Positions 1 to 8,526 of a DNA stretch of 42,739 bases are shown piece by piece. Below the pieces are notes generated by a model. It had not been told where the DNA came from. It saw only the letters and a list, made by a program, of their open reading frames with translations, and ran no database searches. A program made the translations under genes and the position numbers. How positions within the stretch are numbered: the first letter of the stretch is position 1; the number at the start of each line of letters is the position of its first letter. Source of the stretch: Verrucomicrobiaceae bacterium (lineage in GTDB: Bacteria > Verrucomicrobiota > Verrucomicrobiia > Verrucomicrobiales > V1-33); NCBI GenBank assembly GCA_027483175.1, contig JAIXVE010000185.1, positions 1 through 42,739 on the forward strand, written 5' to 3'.

Positions 1-584
1 CCTCCTAACACCCAGTCCAGCCACCGGTGCTGCGGATCATACAGAAAATGATGCTCCGGCCTGCTCAGCTCACTGTACAGCGACTTGTACTTCAGCGTGC
101 TGTCCAGAAACGCCCGGCACGGATTCATCCCACTGTGCTGCCGGCTGAAAATCGTCTCCGTCAGCATCCTCAGGGTCTGCGCATTCCCCTCGAACCCGCC
201 ATACCCCCGCATCAGACGGTGCAGGCTCCGCTCCCCAGCATGCCCGAACGGAGGATGCCCCAGATCATGCGCCAGACACGCCGCCTCCACCAGATCAGGA
301 TCAATGAAATAATCCGCACCTAGCAAATCACTCGTGCGCCGCAGCTTCGCACAGATGCTCCGCCCGATCTGCGACACCTCGATCGAATGCGTCAGCCGCG
401 TCCGGTAGAAATCATACTCCCCTGACAGAAAAACCTGCGTCTTGCTCTGCAGCCGCCGGAACGCCGACGTGTGAATGATCCGGTCCCGGTTGATCTCGAA
501 CACCGTCCGGTACTCGCCCTCGCGCATCCCCTGCGACGGATCCAGCAGCTCCTCGTCAAACGCGTTGTAAAATCGGTTCTCCAT
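1..584 (-). CDS. dgt: Deoxyguanosinetriphosphate triphosphohydrolase, 3' end cut by window edge
   Basis: This is the first 194 residues of an HD-superfamily dNTP triphosphohydrolase; the reading frame runs off the left edge of the window. Family members hydrolyse dNTPs to the deoxynucleoside and tripolyphosphate in the cytoplasm and keep dNTP pools balanced. The metal-binding set is visible: RLTHSIEV with His66, the HD pair at 106-107 in the stretch [13 protein letters not shown], and His110 and His115. The N-terminal pattern, with a conserved [27 protein letters not shown] block, is typical of bacterial Dgt. The ATG at 582-584 is the only sensible start. The gene follows the Asp-rich membrane protein by 6 bases, so the two are probably co-transcribed. 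TTA and CTA leucine codons appear in an otherwise G-ending codon set. Confidence 0.93.
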   Translation of the reverse strand, partial: MENRFYNAFDEELLDPSQGMREGEYRTVFEINRDRIIHTSAFRRLQSKTQVFLSGEYDFYRTRLTHSIEVSQIGRSICAKLRRTSDLLGADYFIDPDLVEAACLAHDLGHPPFGHAGERSLHRLMRGYGGFEGNAQTLRMLTETIFSRQHSGMNPCRAFLDSTLKYKSLYSELSRPEHHFLYDPQHRWLDWVLG

Positions 585-590
585 GACGCT

Positions 591-1622
591 TCAGCGCGGC
601 GGGGCAGGGGAGGGCGGGGCAGGGGACTCCACCGGCGGCAGCGCCTTCAGCGGCGCTGACATCTCCCCGAGATCCCGCGGCGGCAGCGGCGGCAGCGGAT
701 ACTTCGGCACCGCCTGCTCCGGCGCATCAGGCCCCAGAGCCTCCCGCCGCAGAATGTCTCCACCATCATCCGTCTCCAGCACCGCATCAAACCGCGTGTC
801 CCCATCCCGGTCCTCTAACGTCCGCCACAGCACCCCGTCCCGGAACACCTTCCGCATCCGCACCGGTCCAGACCCATCCGGCCGCAGATCCGTGTAAAAC
901 GGATACCCCTCAGGATCAAACGTCGTCCGCTCATCCCATTTCCCGTTCCCATCAATGTCACGGTCACGGTACGCCAATCGCTCCCCCTGCCAGATCCAGC
1001 GCACATCCATCGTCCCGTCAAAATTCCGGTCCTCCTGCCACGACACCAGCCGCCCCCCGGGCGTGTACTCCCTAACCGCATCCGCAATGCTGTCCCCGTT
1101 CAGATCCTCGTCAATGCTGTACGTCTCCGGCCCTTCCTCCTCCACCGGCGCCCGCTGCTTCTTCCCCAGAAACTGATTCCCCGCATACAGCAGAAACGTC
1201 GCCGCCCCGATGATCGCGATCCCAATCATCAGAATCGAACCCCGCTGCTTCTCCGCCACCGGCACCCGACGCATCAATCGCCCACCGGATCCCGATCCCC
1301 GCGCCCCCGGCGTCCGCACCAGCATCCCGCCGCCACGCTGCCCACCCGGCGCTTCGCTCGGCGGCATCTTCATGATCAATCGCGCCGCTGCCGACGCATC
1401 CTCCGGCCGCACCAGCAGCGCACACCCGCGCAGCACCCGCTCTCCTGTGTGCGCATCCGGAGCCCAGAATTCCTGTATCGACGCCTCCACCCCATGATCT
1501 CCTAGCAAACTCAGCGCCCGTTCCGCATCGTCACGCCGCGCATACGTCCGGATCATCCGCGTCAGTCCACCGGCAGCCGGCAGGGCAGGGGAGGGAGGTT
1601 CAGGTGTCGCCATGGCCGTCAT
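591..1622 (-). CDS. Membrane-anchored protein with DUF2007-like head and Asp-rich repeats
   Basis: Length is 343 residues as drawn. Residues 23-85 resemble the DUF2007 putative signal-transducing domain (TYARRDDAERALSLL followed by a second strand-helix pair ending in LLVRPEDASAAARLI). One transmembrane helix covers about 128-146. The extracytoplasmic part, 168-300, carries repeated Asp-rich, EF-hand/dockerin-like loops (DEDLNGDSIAD at 171, DRNFDGTMDV at 198, DRDIDGNGKWDE at 220, and another near 275), suggesting calcium binding. The C-terminus is Pro/Ala-rich. An internal ATG at residue 23 (position 1556) would start exactly at the recognisable domain and is a credible alternative. The gene begins three bases after the stop of the DUF1802 gene, so it is in the same operon. 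Function is unknown; a surface sensor is only a guess. Confidence 0.8.
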   Translation of the reverse strand: MTAMATPEPPSPALPAAGGLTRMIRTYARRDDAERALSLLGDHGVEASIQEFWAPDAHTGERVLRGCALLVRPEDASAAARLIMKMPPSEAPGGQRGGGMLVRTPGARGSGSGGRLMRRVPVAEKQRGSILMIGIAIIGAATFLLYAGNQFLGKKQRAPVEEEGPETYSIDEDLNGDSIADAVREYTPGGRLVSWQEDRNFDGTMDVRWIWQGERLAYRDRDIDGNGKWDERTTFDPEGYPFYTDLRPDGSGPVRMRKVFRDGVLWRTLEDRDGDTRFDAVLETDDGGDILRREALGPDAPEQAVPKYPLPPLPPRDLGEMSAPLKALPPVESPAPPSPAPPR

Positions 1623-1625
1623 TCA

Positions 1626-2207
1626 TTATTGACCCAGCGCCGCCCGCAACGCCGCCATCCGCTCCCCGTGCGCCGCGTCATCCAGCACAGGCACCAGCCC
1701 AACCTCAGGAACCTCCGGCAAATCCAGCCACGACCGGCAACCACCATACTTCGCCTGATCCGGAAACTCCCACGCCTCCTCCAGCCGCCACACCCGCAGC
1801 AGCGCCACACTGATCCCCGCCTGCTCCGTGTAATCAAACCGCTCCCGGATCGCCTCCTCCGTCCAGTAATGCCACGGCCGCAACGCTTCCACACGCTCCC
1901 ATTCCGTCAGCTGCGCCTTCTCCACCACCTCCGCAAACAACGTCAGCCGATGACCCGATCCCTCCAGCGGGGCAGGGGACTCACCACCCTCCGCTCCCCA
2001 CCGAAACGCCGCCCGCTGCTCATGAAAATGCGTCGGAAACAGAAAGAAACGATCATGCTTCCACCAGAACCCGCCACGACCCTCATGAATCCCGCCCTTC
2101 CGCAGAATCAAACTCTGCGCCCCAGCCCCCAGCGCGTCGCACACCAGCGACCACTCTTTGAACCCGCAGGCGGGCAATGCTGAAATACCGGGAACTTCTG
2201 TAATCAT
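1626..2207 (-). CDS. DUF1802 family protein
   Basis: This 193-residue protein matches the DUF1802 pattern: a head of FKEWSLVCDALGAGAQSLILRKGG, then GRGGFWWKHDRFFLFPTHFHEQ and a Trp-rich middle (ERVEALRPWHYWTEEAIRERF). The family has no established biochemical function. The reading frame stays open up to 2381, but family similarity begins only a few residues after the ATG at 2205-2207, and the upstream extension overlaps the YkgJ-type gene with a shadow-like Gly/Ala composition, so I use 2207. Residues around GGESPAPLEG, encoded by one of the GGGCAGGGGA copies, look like an inserted loop. It lies 44 bases after the YkgJ-type gene and is co-oriented with it, so an operon is likely. Confidence 0.85.
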   Translation of the reverse strand: MITEVPGISALPACGFKEWSLVCDALGAGAQSLILRKGGIHEGRGGFWWKHDRFFLFPTHFHEQRAAFRWGAEGGESPAPLEGSGHRLTLFAEVVEKAQLTEWERVEALRPWHYWTEEAIRERFDYTEQAGISVALLRVWRLEEAWEFPDQAKYGGCRSWLDLPEVPEVGLVPVLDDAAHGERMAALRAALGQ

Positions 2208-2251
2208 GGCGTCCGCCCCATCATGCGGATCCCGCCACCGATTTCCACCCC

Positions 2252-3040
2252 TTATTCCATCCCCCTTCCAAGCTCCCGCCGCAGCCGCTCCAGAGCCTCC
2301 GCCTGCCGGAATCCCTCCGGCGTCCGCGTCTCCGCTCCCTCCGAAAACACCTTCTGCCCGCCACACCACCGCTCCAGACACCCGGGATCCGTCAGCGCCT
2401 CCGCCAGCGCCGACGGCAAATCATAAAAACACCCGTCATACCCCGCACCCACAAACGCATGGTGCACCCCAGCCGCCGCCGCTCGCCCCGTCTCCTGCAG
2501 CAGCGGAAACTCCACACTCGCCGTCACCTCCGGATCCTCCCACATCGCGTGACACGCCTCCAGATCACCCGACCAATACCTCCGGCACGCCCCCGGCCGC
2601 ACCGGATACACCGAGCACACCGCATCATCCAGCAGCAGACACGGCTTCCTCACCCGCTGCCGCGCCCCGTGATCCAACCCCGCACGCTCATCCCTCCTCA
2701 CCACCGCCGCCGCCGCCAGTTCCTCCACCTCCCACGGCGTCCGGTGCGCCTTCACATACGCCGCCATCAGCAGCACCTCGTGCGCCAGCACATCAATGTT
2801 CAGCCAGCAGCAGAACGAACACCCCACCGCACACGCCGTCGCCACCCCACTCTCACGCCTCACCCCGTTCACACTCTCCTCCACATGCTGCAACGCCGCC
2901 TGCACCACCGCCAGCAACGCCCCCGCACTCTCCGCCCCAGCCAGCGCCGCACCCACCGTCTCCCGCGTCCCATGATAAACCGCCGACAACACCGGCCTCA
3001 TCGCTTCTTTCCCGTCCTTGCCTGTACTCATCCACCCCAA
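2252..3040 (-). CDS. YkgJ-type cysteine-cluster protein
   Basis: The protein has 262 residues. The diagnostic signature is the C-x3-C-x2-CC cluster at Cys70, Cys74, Cys77 and Cys78, followed by a second cysteine-containing stretch around 134-153 (CLLLDDAVCSVYPVRPGACRRY). This is the layout of the YkgJ/CxxCxxCC family thought to bind zinc or an iron-sulfur cluster; no reaction is established. ATG codons at residues 4 and 14 are alternatives to the first Met; the sequence gives no decisive ribosome-binding site. It is probably the first gene of the minus-strand run ending in dgt and is transcribed away from tRNA-His. Confidence 0.85.
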   Translation of the reverse strand: MGWMSTGKDGKEAMRPVLSAVYHGTRETVGAALAGAESAGALLAVVQAALQHVEESVNGVRRESGVATACAVGCSFCCWLNIDVLAHEVLLMAAYVKAHRTPWEVEELAAAAVVRRDERAGLDHGARQRVRKPCLLLDDAVCSVYPVRPGACRRYWSGDLEACHAMWEDPEVTASVEFPLLQETGRAAAAGVHHAFVGAGYDGCFYDLPSALAEALTDPGCLERWCGGQKVFSEGAETRTPEGFRQAEALERLRRELGRGME

Positions 3041-3147
3041 CTATCCCCCACACCCTCACCCGGCAAGCACAGACGCATCCCCTCGAAAATTCACCTGGAA
3101 ATCCCCGGAACCCTGATTTATAAACCAATCCGCCGCTTCCACGGCAT

Positions 3148-3224
3148 GGTGACCGTAGCTCAGTCGGTAGAGCCCCGGATTGTGATTCCGGTTGTCGCGG
3201 GTTCGAGCCCCGTCGGTCACCCCA
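3148..3224 (+). tRNA. tRNA-His (GTG anticodon)
   Basis: The sequence folds as a complete cloverleaf. The acceptor arm GTGACCG at 3149-3155 pairs with CGGTCAC at 3214-3220. The anticodon stem CCGGA/TCCGG encloses loop TTGTGAT with GTG at 3182-3184. A standard T-arm GGTTCGAGCCC follows. The extra G at 3148 opposite discriminator C at 3221 is the hallmark of tRNA-His, and CCA is encoded at 3222-3224. It ends 12 bases before the RNase III start codon. Confidence 0.97.
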
Positions 3225-3236
3225 CCTCTCTCATCC

Positions 3237-3995
3237 ATGCACGCGCTGGAAGCTTCGCTCGGCCACTCCTTCTCCTCGCCAGCCCTCCTCGAAGAGGCGC
3301 TCACACACCCTAGCGTCGCCTACGAGTCCCATCGCCACCAGATCAGCAACCAGCGCCTCGAATTCCTCGGCGACGCCGTCCTCCAGCTCATCCTCACCGA
3401 CTTCCTCTACTCCGCCTTCCCGGAATTCGACGAAGGCACCCTCACCAAACTCCGCGCCCGCGTCGTCTCCAGACCTGCCCTCGCCGCCGCCGCCCTCCGC
3501 CTCGACCTCGGCAAACACCTCGTCATGGGCCGCGGCGAAGCCGCCTGCGGCGGCCGCGAACGCGCGAGCACGCTCTCCGACGCCCTCGAAGCACTCGTCG
3601 GAGCCATCTACCTCGACGCCGGCATGGACACCGCCCGCGCCACCGTCCTCAGCCTCTGCGGCGAAGAACTCCGCTCCCTCACCTCCCAGCCTCGCGAGGT
3701 CAACCCAAAGGGCCAACTCCAGGAAACCCTCCAGTCCGTCGCCCTCGGCAGCCCCTCCTATTCCATCGTTTCCGAAGCCGGCCCAGACCACCGCAAATCC
3801 TTCATCGCACGCGTCACATGGAACGGCCTCGCCCTCGGCGACGGCTCCGGCCCCAGCAAAAAACTCGCCGAAACCGCCGCCGCGGAAGCCGCACTCTCCC
3901 ACCCAGACGTCGTCGCCATCTCCCAGCGCCTCGCCGCCGCCCCCAAAGAACCAGCTGCCCCAGCCGCTCCAGCCTCCGTCCAGCCCGGTGAATAA
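3237..3995 (+). CDS. rnc: Ribonuclease III
   Basis: This 252-residue protein is RNase III, the Mg-dependent double-strand-specific endoribonuclease that matures rRNA and processes structured mRNAs. The N-terminal endonuclease domain carries the signature QRLEFLGDAVL and the second acidic block DALEALVGAIYLDAG. The C-terminal double-stranded-RNA-binding domain starts near the NPKGQLQETLQ motif and ends with the GPSKKLAETAAAEAAL helix. An Ala/Pro-rich tail of about 25 residues follows, making it somewhat longer than the E. coli enzyme (226). The frame is open further upstream, but that part lies inside tRNA-His, so the ATG at 3237 is used. Codons end mostly in C. Confidence 0.96.
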   Translation: MHALEASLGHSFSSPALLEEALTHPSVAYESHRHQISNQRLEFLGDAVLQLILTDFLYSAFPEFDEGTLTKLRARVVSRPALAAAALRLDLGKHLVMGRGEAACGGRERASTLSDALEALVGAIYLDAGMDTARATVLSLCGEELRSLTSQPREVNPKGQLQETLQSVALGSPSYSIVSEAGPDHRKSFIARVTWNGLALGDGSGPSKKLAETAAAEAALSHPDVVAISQRLAAAPKEPAAPAAPASVQPGE

Positions 3996-4324
3996 CCCGG
4001 CGCATAACACGGACAACACCCAGCGCATACCCTCCCCACAAGGTTCTCCCCATTTCACGGAACCTTCCATCCCGATCCTTGTCCACCCTCCTCCAACCCG
4101 TGGAACACCCCATTCTCCAACGGGGAACACGGTTCCTGGACTTATTCACCACCCTTATGATGATGACTTAATTTCTTTCTCTTTAAAGACATCATACCCT
4201 CAGACCGCCACCCGCTCCACCCACCCGTCCCTGACACCTCCACACCGCATTCCTTCCCAGATTTTCCTTGCTGTCTCACTGATTTCCAGGAATGGTGACC
4301 TCCTCGTTGCTCACCTCCCCATCC
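3996..4324. other. Intergenic stretch, no gene seen
   Basis: There is no convincing coding sequence here. The notable part is 4140-4200, which is much richer in A and T than its surroundings and contains ATGATG and CATCAT arms about 30 bases apart. It may hold the promoter of the following small membrane protein, but I cannot define -35 and -10 boxes with confidence. Confidence 0.5.
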
Positions 4325-4555
4325 ATGCCTGACGAATTCGACAAGTGGAAGCGCCTGCAGGACCGCCAGGGTGTCACCGACAAATTCGTGACCAGGCCAC
4401 GCCACGCTCAGCGCTACCGCGGCCCCAAACCGCCCAGTCAGCCCCGCCTCGAAGCCCAGCGCGACCGCATCATCTTCCTCGTCGTCATGGGCATCCTCGT
4501 CACCGTCGGAGCCATCGTCGCCATCGGCCTCATCCGCTCACGCACCACCGGCTGA
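4325..4555 (+). CDS. Small single-pass membrane protein
   Basis: The protein has 76 residues, with a charged basic N-terminal half (MPDEFDKWKRLQDRQGVTDK) and one clear transmembrane helix at about 49-71. A start 11 codons upstream is possible, but the extra residues look like untranslated DNA. No family is recognised. It converges on the cytochrome/porin gene. Confidence 0.6.
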   Translation: MPDEFDKWKRLQDRQGVTDKFVTRPRHAQRYRGPKPPSQPRLEAQRDRIIFLVVMGILVTVGAIVAIGLIRSRTTG

Positions 4556-4587
4556 CCCAAGCCCCCCGGTCGCCCCCACTCACGCAG

Positions 4588-4617
4588 AAAAGGGTGCCGA
4601 CCCCGCGGCCGACACCC
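4588..4617 (-). terminator. Rho-independent terminator after the cytochrome/porin gene
   Basis: Arms 4592-4602 and 4607-4617 form an 11-bp stem (two G-U pairs in the minus-strand RNA) with a 4-base loop. On the minus strand a TTTT run (4588-4591) follows immediately. It lies 29 bases past the stop of the minus-strand gene at 4646. Confidence 0.65.
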
Positions 4618-4645
4618 CCGATCCTGCAAAGCACCCGTCAGCGCT

Positions 4646-6055
4646 TCAGAAGTTGTACCACGCCTGCAGGTATAGCGTGTTGTTGTCGCTCGCGTCCGTC
4701 CCCGCTCCGTCGTAGTTGTGCTGCCGTCCGTTGAAGTGCGCGTACATCACATACTGAATCGACAGCTTCAGACTGCTCGCCTTCCAGAACCCAGGACCAC
4801 CGCTCAGCGCCAGCGGCAGATAGTTCAGCTCGAACACCACCCCGTCACTCCGCGGCGAACCATTCACACTGTCCCCGTACAGCACCGCATCCTTGCTCCC
4901 GCCCGTGTAAAACCCGCCCATCGAAAACCCGTACGTCTTGTCATACAGGTACTCGCCAGCCAGCCGACCCGTCCAGAGATGCCCGCTGGAACTCGACGCC
5001 CCGCCCATCGCCTTCGTCGCACTCAACTGCTGATTCTCATAAATCAGCGACGACATCGCGAGGAACGAATGCTTCCCGTACGTGTCCTGAATCTGCGCAT
5101 CGATCCCGAAATCCGTCGTCCGGTCCTTGCCCGATGACTTGTCCCGTCCCGGATACGTCCGTGCCGTCATCCCGAACGTCCCCACTTCATACGAGCGCTT
5201 CCCGGATGTGTTATTGTACGCCATCCGCCAGTACGGAGCCACCCCGGAAATCAGCGCCTCACCCTCAGGATCCACACCCATCGACTTCTGGAACCCGGTC
5301 CCTAACGTCCGGTACAGCGCCACATCAAGATACACGTGCCGCGCGATCATCGCGTACGCCCCGACGCCGCCCACCTGCTGCGAAAACGCCCCGTCAATCA
5401 TCGTCGCCGCTCCCGGCGTCGATGCCAGCCCCGACCCGCTGTACGGATACCCCCACGCCGGCAGCGTGTTCCACAAGTCCTGCAGGGTCGGATTGTTATT
5501 CATGTAAACACCCCACGTCACGTCCTGACCGGCCACCGTCCCGGAATCCGAATACCGGAACTCCACGTTGTCCCACTCCCACGCATTCCCGATCCCGTCA
5601 TACGTCACCTGCATAAAGGTCCCGATCTTGTTGAGAAACCCTCCCACCTTCTCACCGAACAATCCCTTCGCATACGGCCCGAACAACCGCCCGCTGTAAA
5701 AGATGCTCGCCTGGCTCATCGCAAAATTGTTATTCCGCTTGAACCCGCTCTCCTCGTTCCCGCTCTGCCCGATCGCTGTATGCGTGAACGACGGCTCCGC
5801 CATCACCGCAAACGGCGGCAGCTTCTGCGGAATCTCATCGTCCGCGTCCGTAAACCCATTCAACTTGAACATCCGCCCGCGACTTGTTAGCGCCGGCACG
5901 CCCATGTGGCAATCCACACAGGACAATCCAGTCTGTCGGGCATAACTCGGTACCGCTTGCGCTGCTTCCGGTAGGAACGTCGCCGCCAGTAACGCGGCAA
6001 TCGGCAGCACCACTCGGCTGCGGAGGAATATTCGAAGAATCATGGCTGCTTTCAT
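4646..6055 (-). CDS. Probable monoheme cytochrome fused to outer-membrane porin (Cyc2-like)
   Basis: The protein has 469 residues. A Sec signal peptide occupies about 1-34 (cleavage near AQA). It is followed at once by PSYARQTGLSCVDCH with a single heme c motif at 46-50, then GVPALTSRGRMFKLNGFTD. From about residue 75 to the aromatic C-terminus (QAWYNF) the chain is an alternating, Tyr/Gly/Asn-rich beta-barrel. One N-terminal heme plus a barrel of about 400 residues is the Cyc2 layout, known in iron oxidisers as an outer-membrane cytochrome-porin that moves electrons across the membrane. Related cytochrome-barrels occur in organisms not known to oxidise iron, so the substrate is unknown. No other electron-transfer gene is nearby. 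It has its own terminator and is divergent from the aas gene. Confidence 0.65.
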   Translation of the reverse strand: MKAAMILRIFLRSRVVLPIAALLAATFLPEAAQAVPSYARQTGLSCVDCHMGVPALTSRGRMFKLNGFTDADDEIPQKLPPFAVMAEPSFTHTAIGQSGNEESGFKRNNNFAMSQASIFYSGRLFGPYAKGLFGEKVGGFLNKIGTFMQVTYDGIGNAWEWDNVEFRYSDSGTVAGQDVTWGVYMNNNPTLQDLWNTLPAWGYPYSGSGLASTPGAATMIDGAFSQQVGGVGAYAMIARHVYLDVALYRTLGTGFQKSMGVDPEGEALISGVAPYWRMAYNNTSGKRSYEVGTFGMTARTYPGRDKSSGKDRTTDFGIDAQIQDTYGKHSFLAMSSLIYENQQLSATKAMGGASSSSGHLWTGRLAGEYLYDKTYGFSMGGFYTGGSKDAVLYGDSVNGSPRSDGVVFELNYLPLALSGGPGFWKASSLKLSIQYVMYAHFNGRQHNYDGAGTDASDNNTLYLQAWYNF

Positions 6056-6287
6056 TTAGGGGGGTTTCTGGATCGCCAGTGACCACGCTCAGGCTCGCCA
6101 GTTTCTCCCCGGCCGCCCGAACCCGGTCTCCCGGCCGCCCCATTCTACCAACCTCCTCCCCTCATCCTATACCCCCCGCAGGCTATTCCTCCCCCCATCG
6201 CCGTGGGATGCCCCATCGACCCCATCAATGACCCCACGCGGTTTATTGATGCGCCACGCGGCTTTTCAGGCCACAGCTTCCCCGACC
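6056..6287. promoter_or_regulatory. Divergent intergenic region between cytochrome/porin and aas
   Basis: This 232-base region must hold the minus-strand promoter of the cytochrome/porin gene and probably the plus-strand promoter of aas. I see no clear boxes. A short inverted-looking pair, ACGCGG around 6236 and CACGCGG around 6254, is present but is not distinctive. Confidence 0.35.
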
Positions 6288-8447
6288 ATGAAAGCTGTCC
6301 TGCGTCTGCTCCTCCGCTGTCTCTTCCGCTTCCGCGCCTTCAACCTCGAGGCGCTCAATACGCCCGGCCCAGTCCTCCTCCTCCCCAATCACGTCTCGTG
6401 GATCGATTGGCTCTTCCTCTTCGCCTGCGCCCCCGACGACTGGAAATGCGTCGTCTCCCGCCGCACCGCCCAGACTTCATGGCTCCACCGGAAGATCATG
6501 CTCAACCCGCGCAGCTTCCCCGTCGACACCGACTCCCCCTACGCCGTCAAACACATGGCCGAATTCCTCAAGAAAGGCGGCCGTCTCGCCCTCTTCCCGG
6601 AAGGCCGTCTCTCCGCCACCGGCTCGCTCATGCGTCTCTATGACGGCCCCGGCTTCCTCCTCCTCAAAACCAAAGCCCGCGTCATCCTCTGCCACTTCCG
6701 CGGCACCGACCGCATCCCGTTCTCCCCCAACCCCAACCGCAAACAATTCCTCCCCCAGGTCACCGCCCACTTCAGCGAACCTCTCCAGGCCCCCGAGTTC
6801 CCCGGCGAACGCCCCGCCCGCCAGCGCGCCCGCCTCATGGACTGGCTCAATGCCCGCACGCTCGACTTCCGCTTCCAAACCGAACTGGAACAAGGCCCCA
6901 GCAACCTCGCCGCCGCCCTCACCGCCGCCGCCCGCACCCACGGCAACGCCCGCGCCCTCGAAGACCCGAACGGCAGCATCTCCCGCCAGCGCCTTGTCCT
7001 AGGTGCCCGTCTCCTTGCCACCCAGCTCGTCACCCAGCTCGATGCCTCGACGCCACGCACCGGCCTCCTCCTCCCCAACGTCAACGCCGCCCCAGCCGCC
7101 CTCCTCGCCCTCTGGGCCCTCGGCCGCGAAGCCGCCCTCCTCAACTTCTCCACAGGCCCCGCCCAAATGCTCGCCTGCGCCCGCGCCGCCGGCCTCTCCC
7201 AGATCATCACTTCCCGCGCCTTCGTCGAAAAAGCCCGTCTCAACCTCACCCCGCTCACCGACGCCGGCCTCTCCCTCATCTTCCTCGAAGACGTCCGCGC
7301 CGCCATCCCCACCAGCGCCAAACTCTCCGCCAAACTCGCCTCGCTCTTCTCCACCTCCCTCGGCCCGCTCTCCCATGACGCATGGTCCCCGCTCTCCCCG
7401 CAGCAGCAGGCCGACCGCACCGCCGTCATCCTCTTCACCAGCGGCTCCGAAGGCGTCCCCAAAGGCGTCCAGCTCTCCCACCGCAATCTCCTCGCCAACG
7501 TCCGCCAGCTCATCGCCGTCACCGACCTCACCGAGACCGACAAGCTCTTCAACGCCATGCCGCTCTTCCACAGCTTCGGCCTCACCGTCGGTCTCCTCGT
7601 CCCGCTCCTCAGCGGCATGCCCGTCTACCTCTATCCCTCACCGCTCCACTTCCGCATCATCCCCTCCGCCGTCTACGAATGCGATGCCACCATCCTCATC
7701 GCCACGAACACATTCCTCAACGGCTACGCCCGCAAAGCCCACCCCTACGACTTCCGCAATCTCCGCTGCGTCTTCTCCGCCGCTGAAAAACTCCAGGAAG
7801 ACACCGCCCGCACATGGGCCCGACGCTTCGGCGTCCGCATCCTCGAAGGCTACGGTGCCACCGAATGCAGCCCCGCCATCTCCCTCAACACCGGCCTCGC
7901 CGCCTCCTTCGGCTCCGCCGGCCGCTTCCTCCCTGGCATCTCCTATCGTCTCGAACCAGTCGCCGGGGTCCCCGACGGCGGCCGTCTCTTCGTCAGCGGC
8001 CCCAATGTCATGAAGGGCTACCTAACCGATGCCCCCAACGCCTCCCCGGACCACGAACGCTGGTACGACACCGGCGACATCGTCCGCGTCGATGACGACG
8101 GCTTCCTCTTCATCATGGGCCGTCTCAAACGCTTCGCCAAAATCGGCGGCGAAATGATCAGCCTCACCGCCGTCGAAGACGCCCTCGCCAGCGCCTTCCC
8201 CCATCTCGCCCCACGCTGCGAAACCGCCATCATCGTCACCCACGACCCCGAACGCGGCGAACAACTCTGCACCATCACCACCGACCCGCGCCTCACCGCC
8301 GACGAAATCCGCACCGCCATCCGCAACCACGGGCTCCCTAACCTCGCCGTCCCCCGCACCCTCCGCGTCATCCCCGAAATCCCACGCCTCGGCACCGGAA
8401 AAGTCGACTACCGCGAACTCGAACGCCGTCTCCTCGCCTCCTCCTGA
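6288..8447 (+). CDS. aas: Bifunctional acylglycerophospholipid acyltransferase / acyl-ACP synthetase
   Basis: From the ATG at 6288 the protein has 719 residues, the same length as E. coli Aas. The N-terminal PlsC-type acyltransferase shows the HX4D motif (NHVSWID, His35/Asp40) and FPEGRLSATG near 103-112. The C-terminal adenylate-forming domain shows FTSGSEGVPKGV, YGATECSP, the YDTGDIV and GRLKRFAKIGG hinge blocks and the terminal lysine in GTGKVDYRELE. Aas re-acylates lysophospholipids using fatty acids activated on its own bound ACP at the inner membrane. An upstream in-frame ATG at 6228 would add 20 residues without family support. The downstream prmC gene starts 79 bases on. Codons are overwhelmingly C-ending. 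Confidence 0.88.
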   Translation: MKAVLRLLLRCLFRFRAFNLEALNTPGPVLLLPNHVSWIDWLFLFACAPDDWKCVVSRRTAQTSWLHRKIMLNPRSFPVDTDSPYAVKHMAEFLKKGGRLALFPEGRLSATGSLMRLYDGPGFLLLKTKARVILCHFRGTDRIPFSPNPNRKQFLPQVTAHFSEPLQAPEFPGERPARQRARLMDWLNARTLDFRFQTELEQGPSNLAAALTAAARTHGNARALEDPNGSISRQRLVLGARLLATQLVTQLDASTPRTGLLLPNVNAAPAALLALWALGREAALLNFSTGPAQMLACARAAGLSQIITSRAFVEKARLNLTPLTDAGLSLIFLEDVRAAIPTSAKLSAKLASLFSTSLGPLSHDAWSPLSPQQQADRTAVILFTSGSEGVPKGVQLSHRNLLANVRQLIAVTDLTETDKLFNAMPLFHSFGLTVGLLVPLLSGMPVYLYPSPLHFRIIPSAVYECDATILIATNTFLNGYARKAHPYDFRNLRCVFSAAEKLQEDTARTWARRFGVRILEGYGATECSPAISLNTGLAASFGSAGRFLPGISYRLEPVAGVPDGGRLFVSGPNVMKGYLTDAPNASPDHERWYDTGDIVRVDDDGFLFIMGRLKRFAKIGGEMISLTAVEDALASAFPHLAPRCETAIIVTHDPERGEQLCTITTDPRLTADEIRTAIRNHGLPNLAVPRTLRVIPEIPRLGTGKVDYRELERRLLASS

Positions 8448-8526
8448 CCCTCGCCCGCCCGATTCAGTCTTGCGCCGCCCCGAATTTGCGGCCCAGTCTC
8501 CTCCCGACCACGCCGCCGCGCGCCGC

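Noticed and set aside
2158..3123. Pro-rich 321-codon plus frame
   Set aside because: It is a shadow of the YkgJ-type gene; composition is explained by the C-rich strand.
3231..4130. 299-codon minus frame opposite rnc
   Set aside because: It is antisense shadow of RNase III with Gly/Glu-monotonous content.
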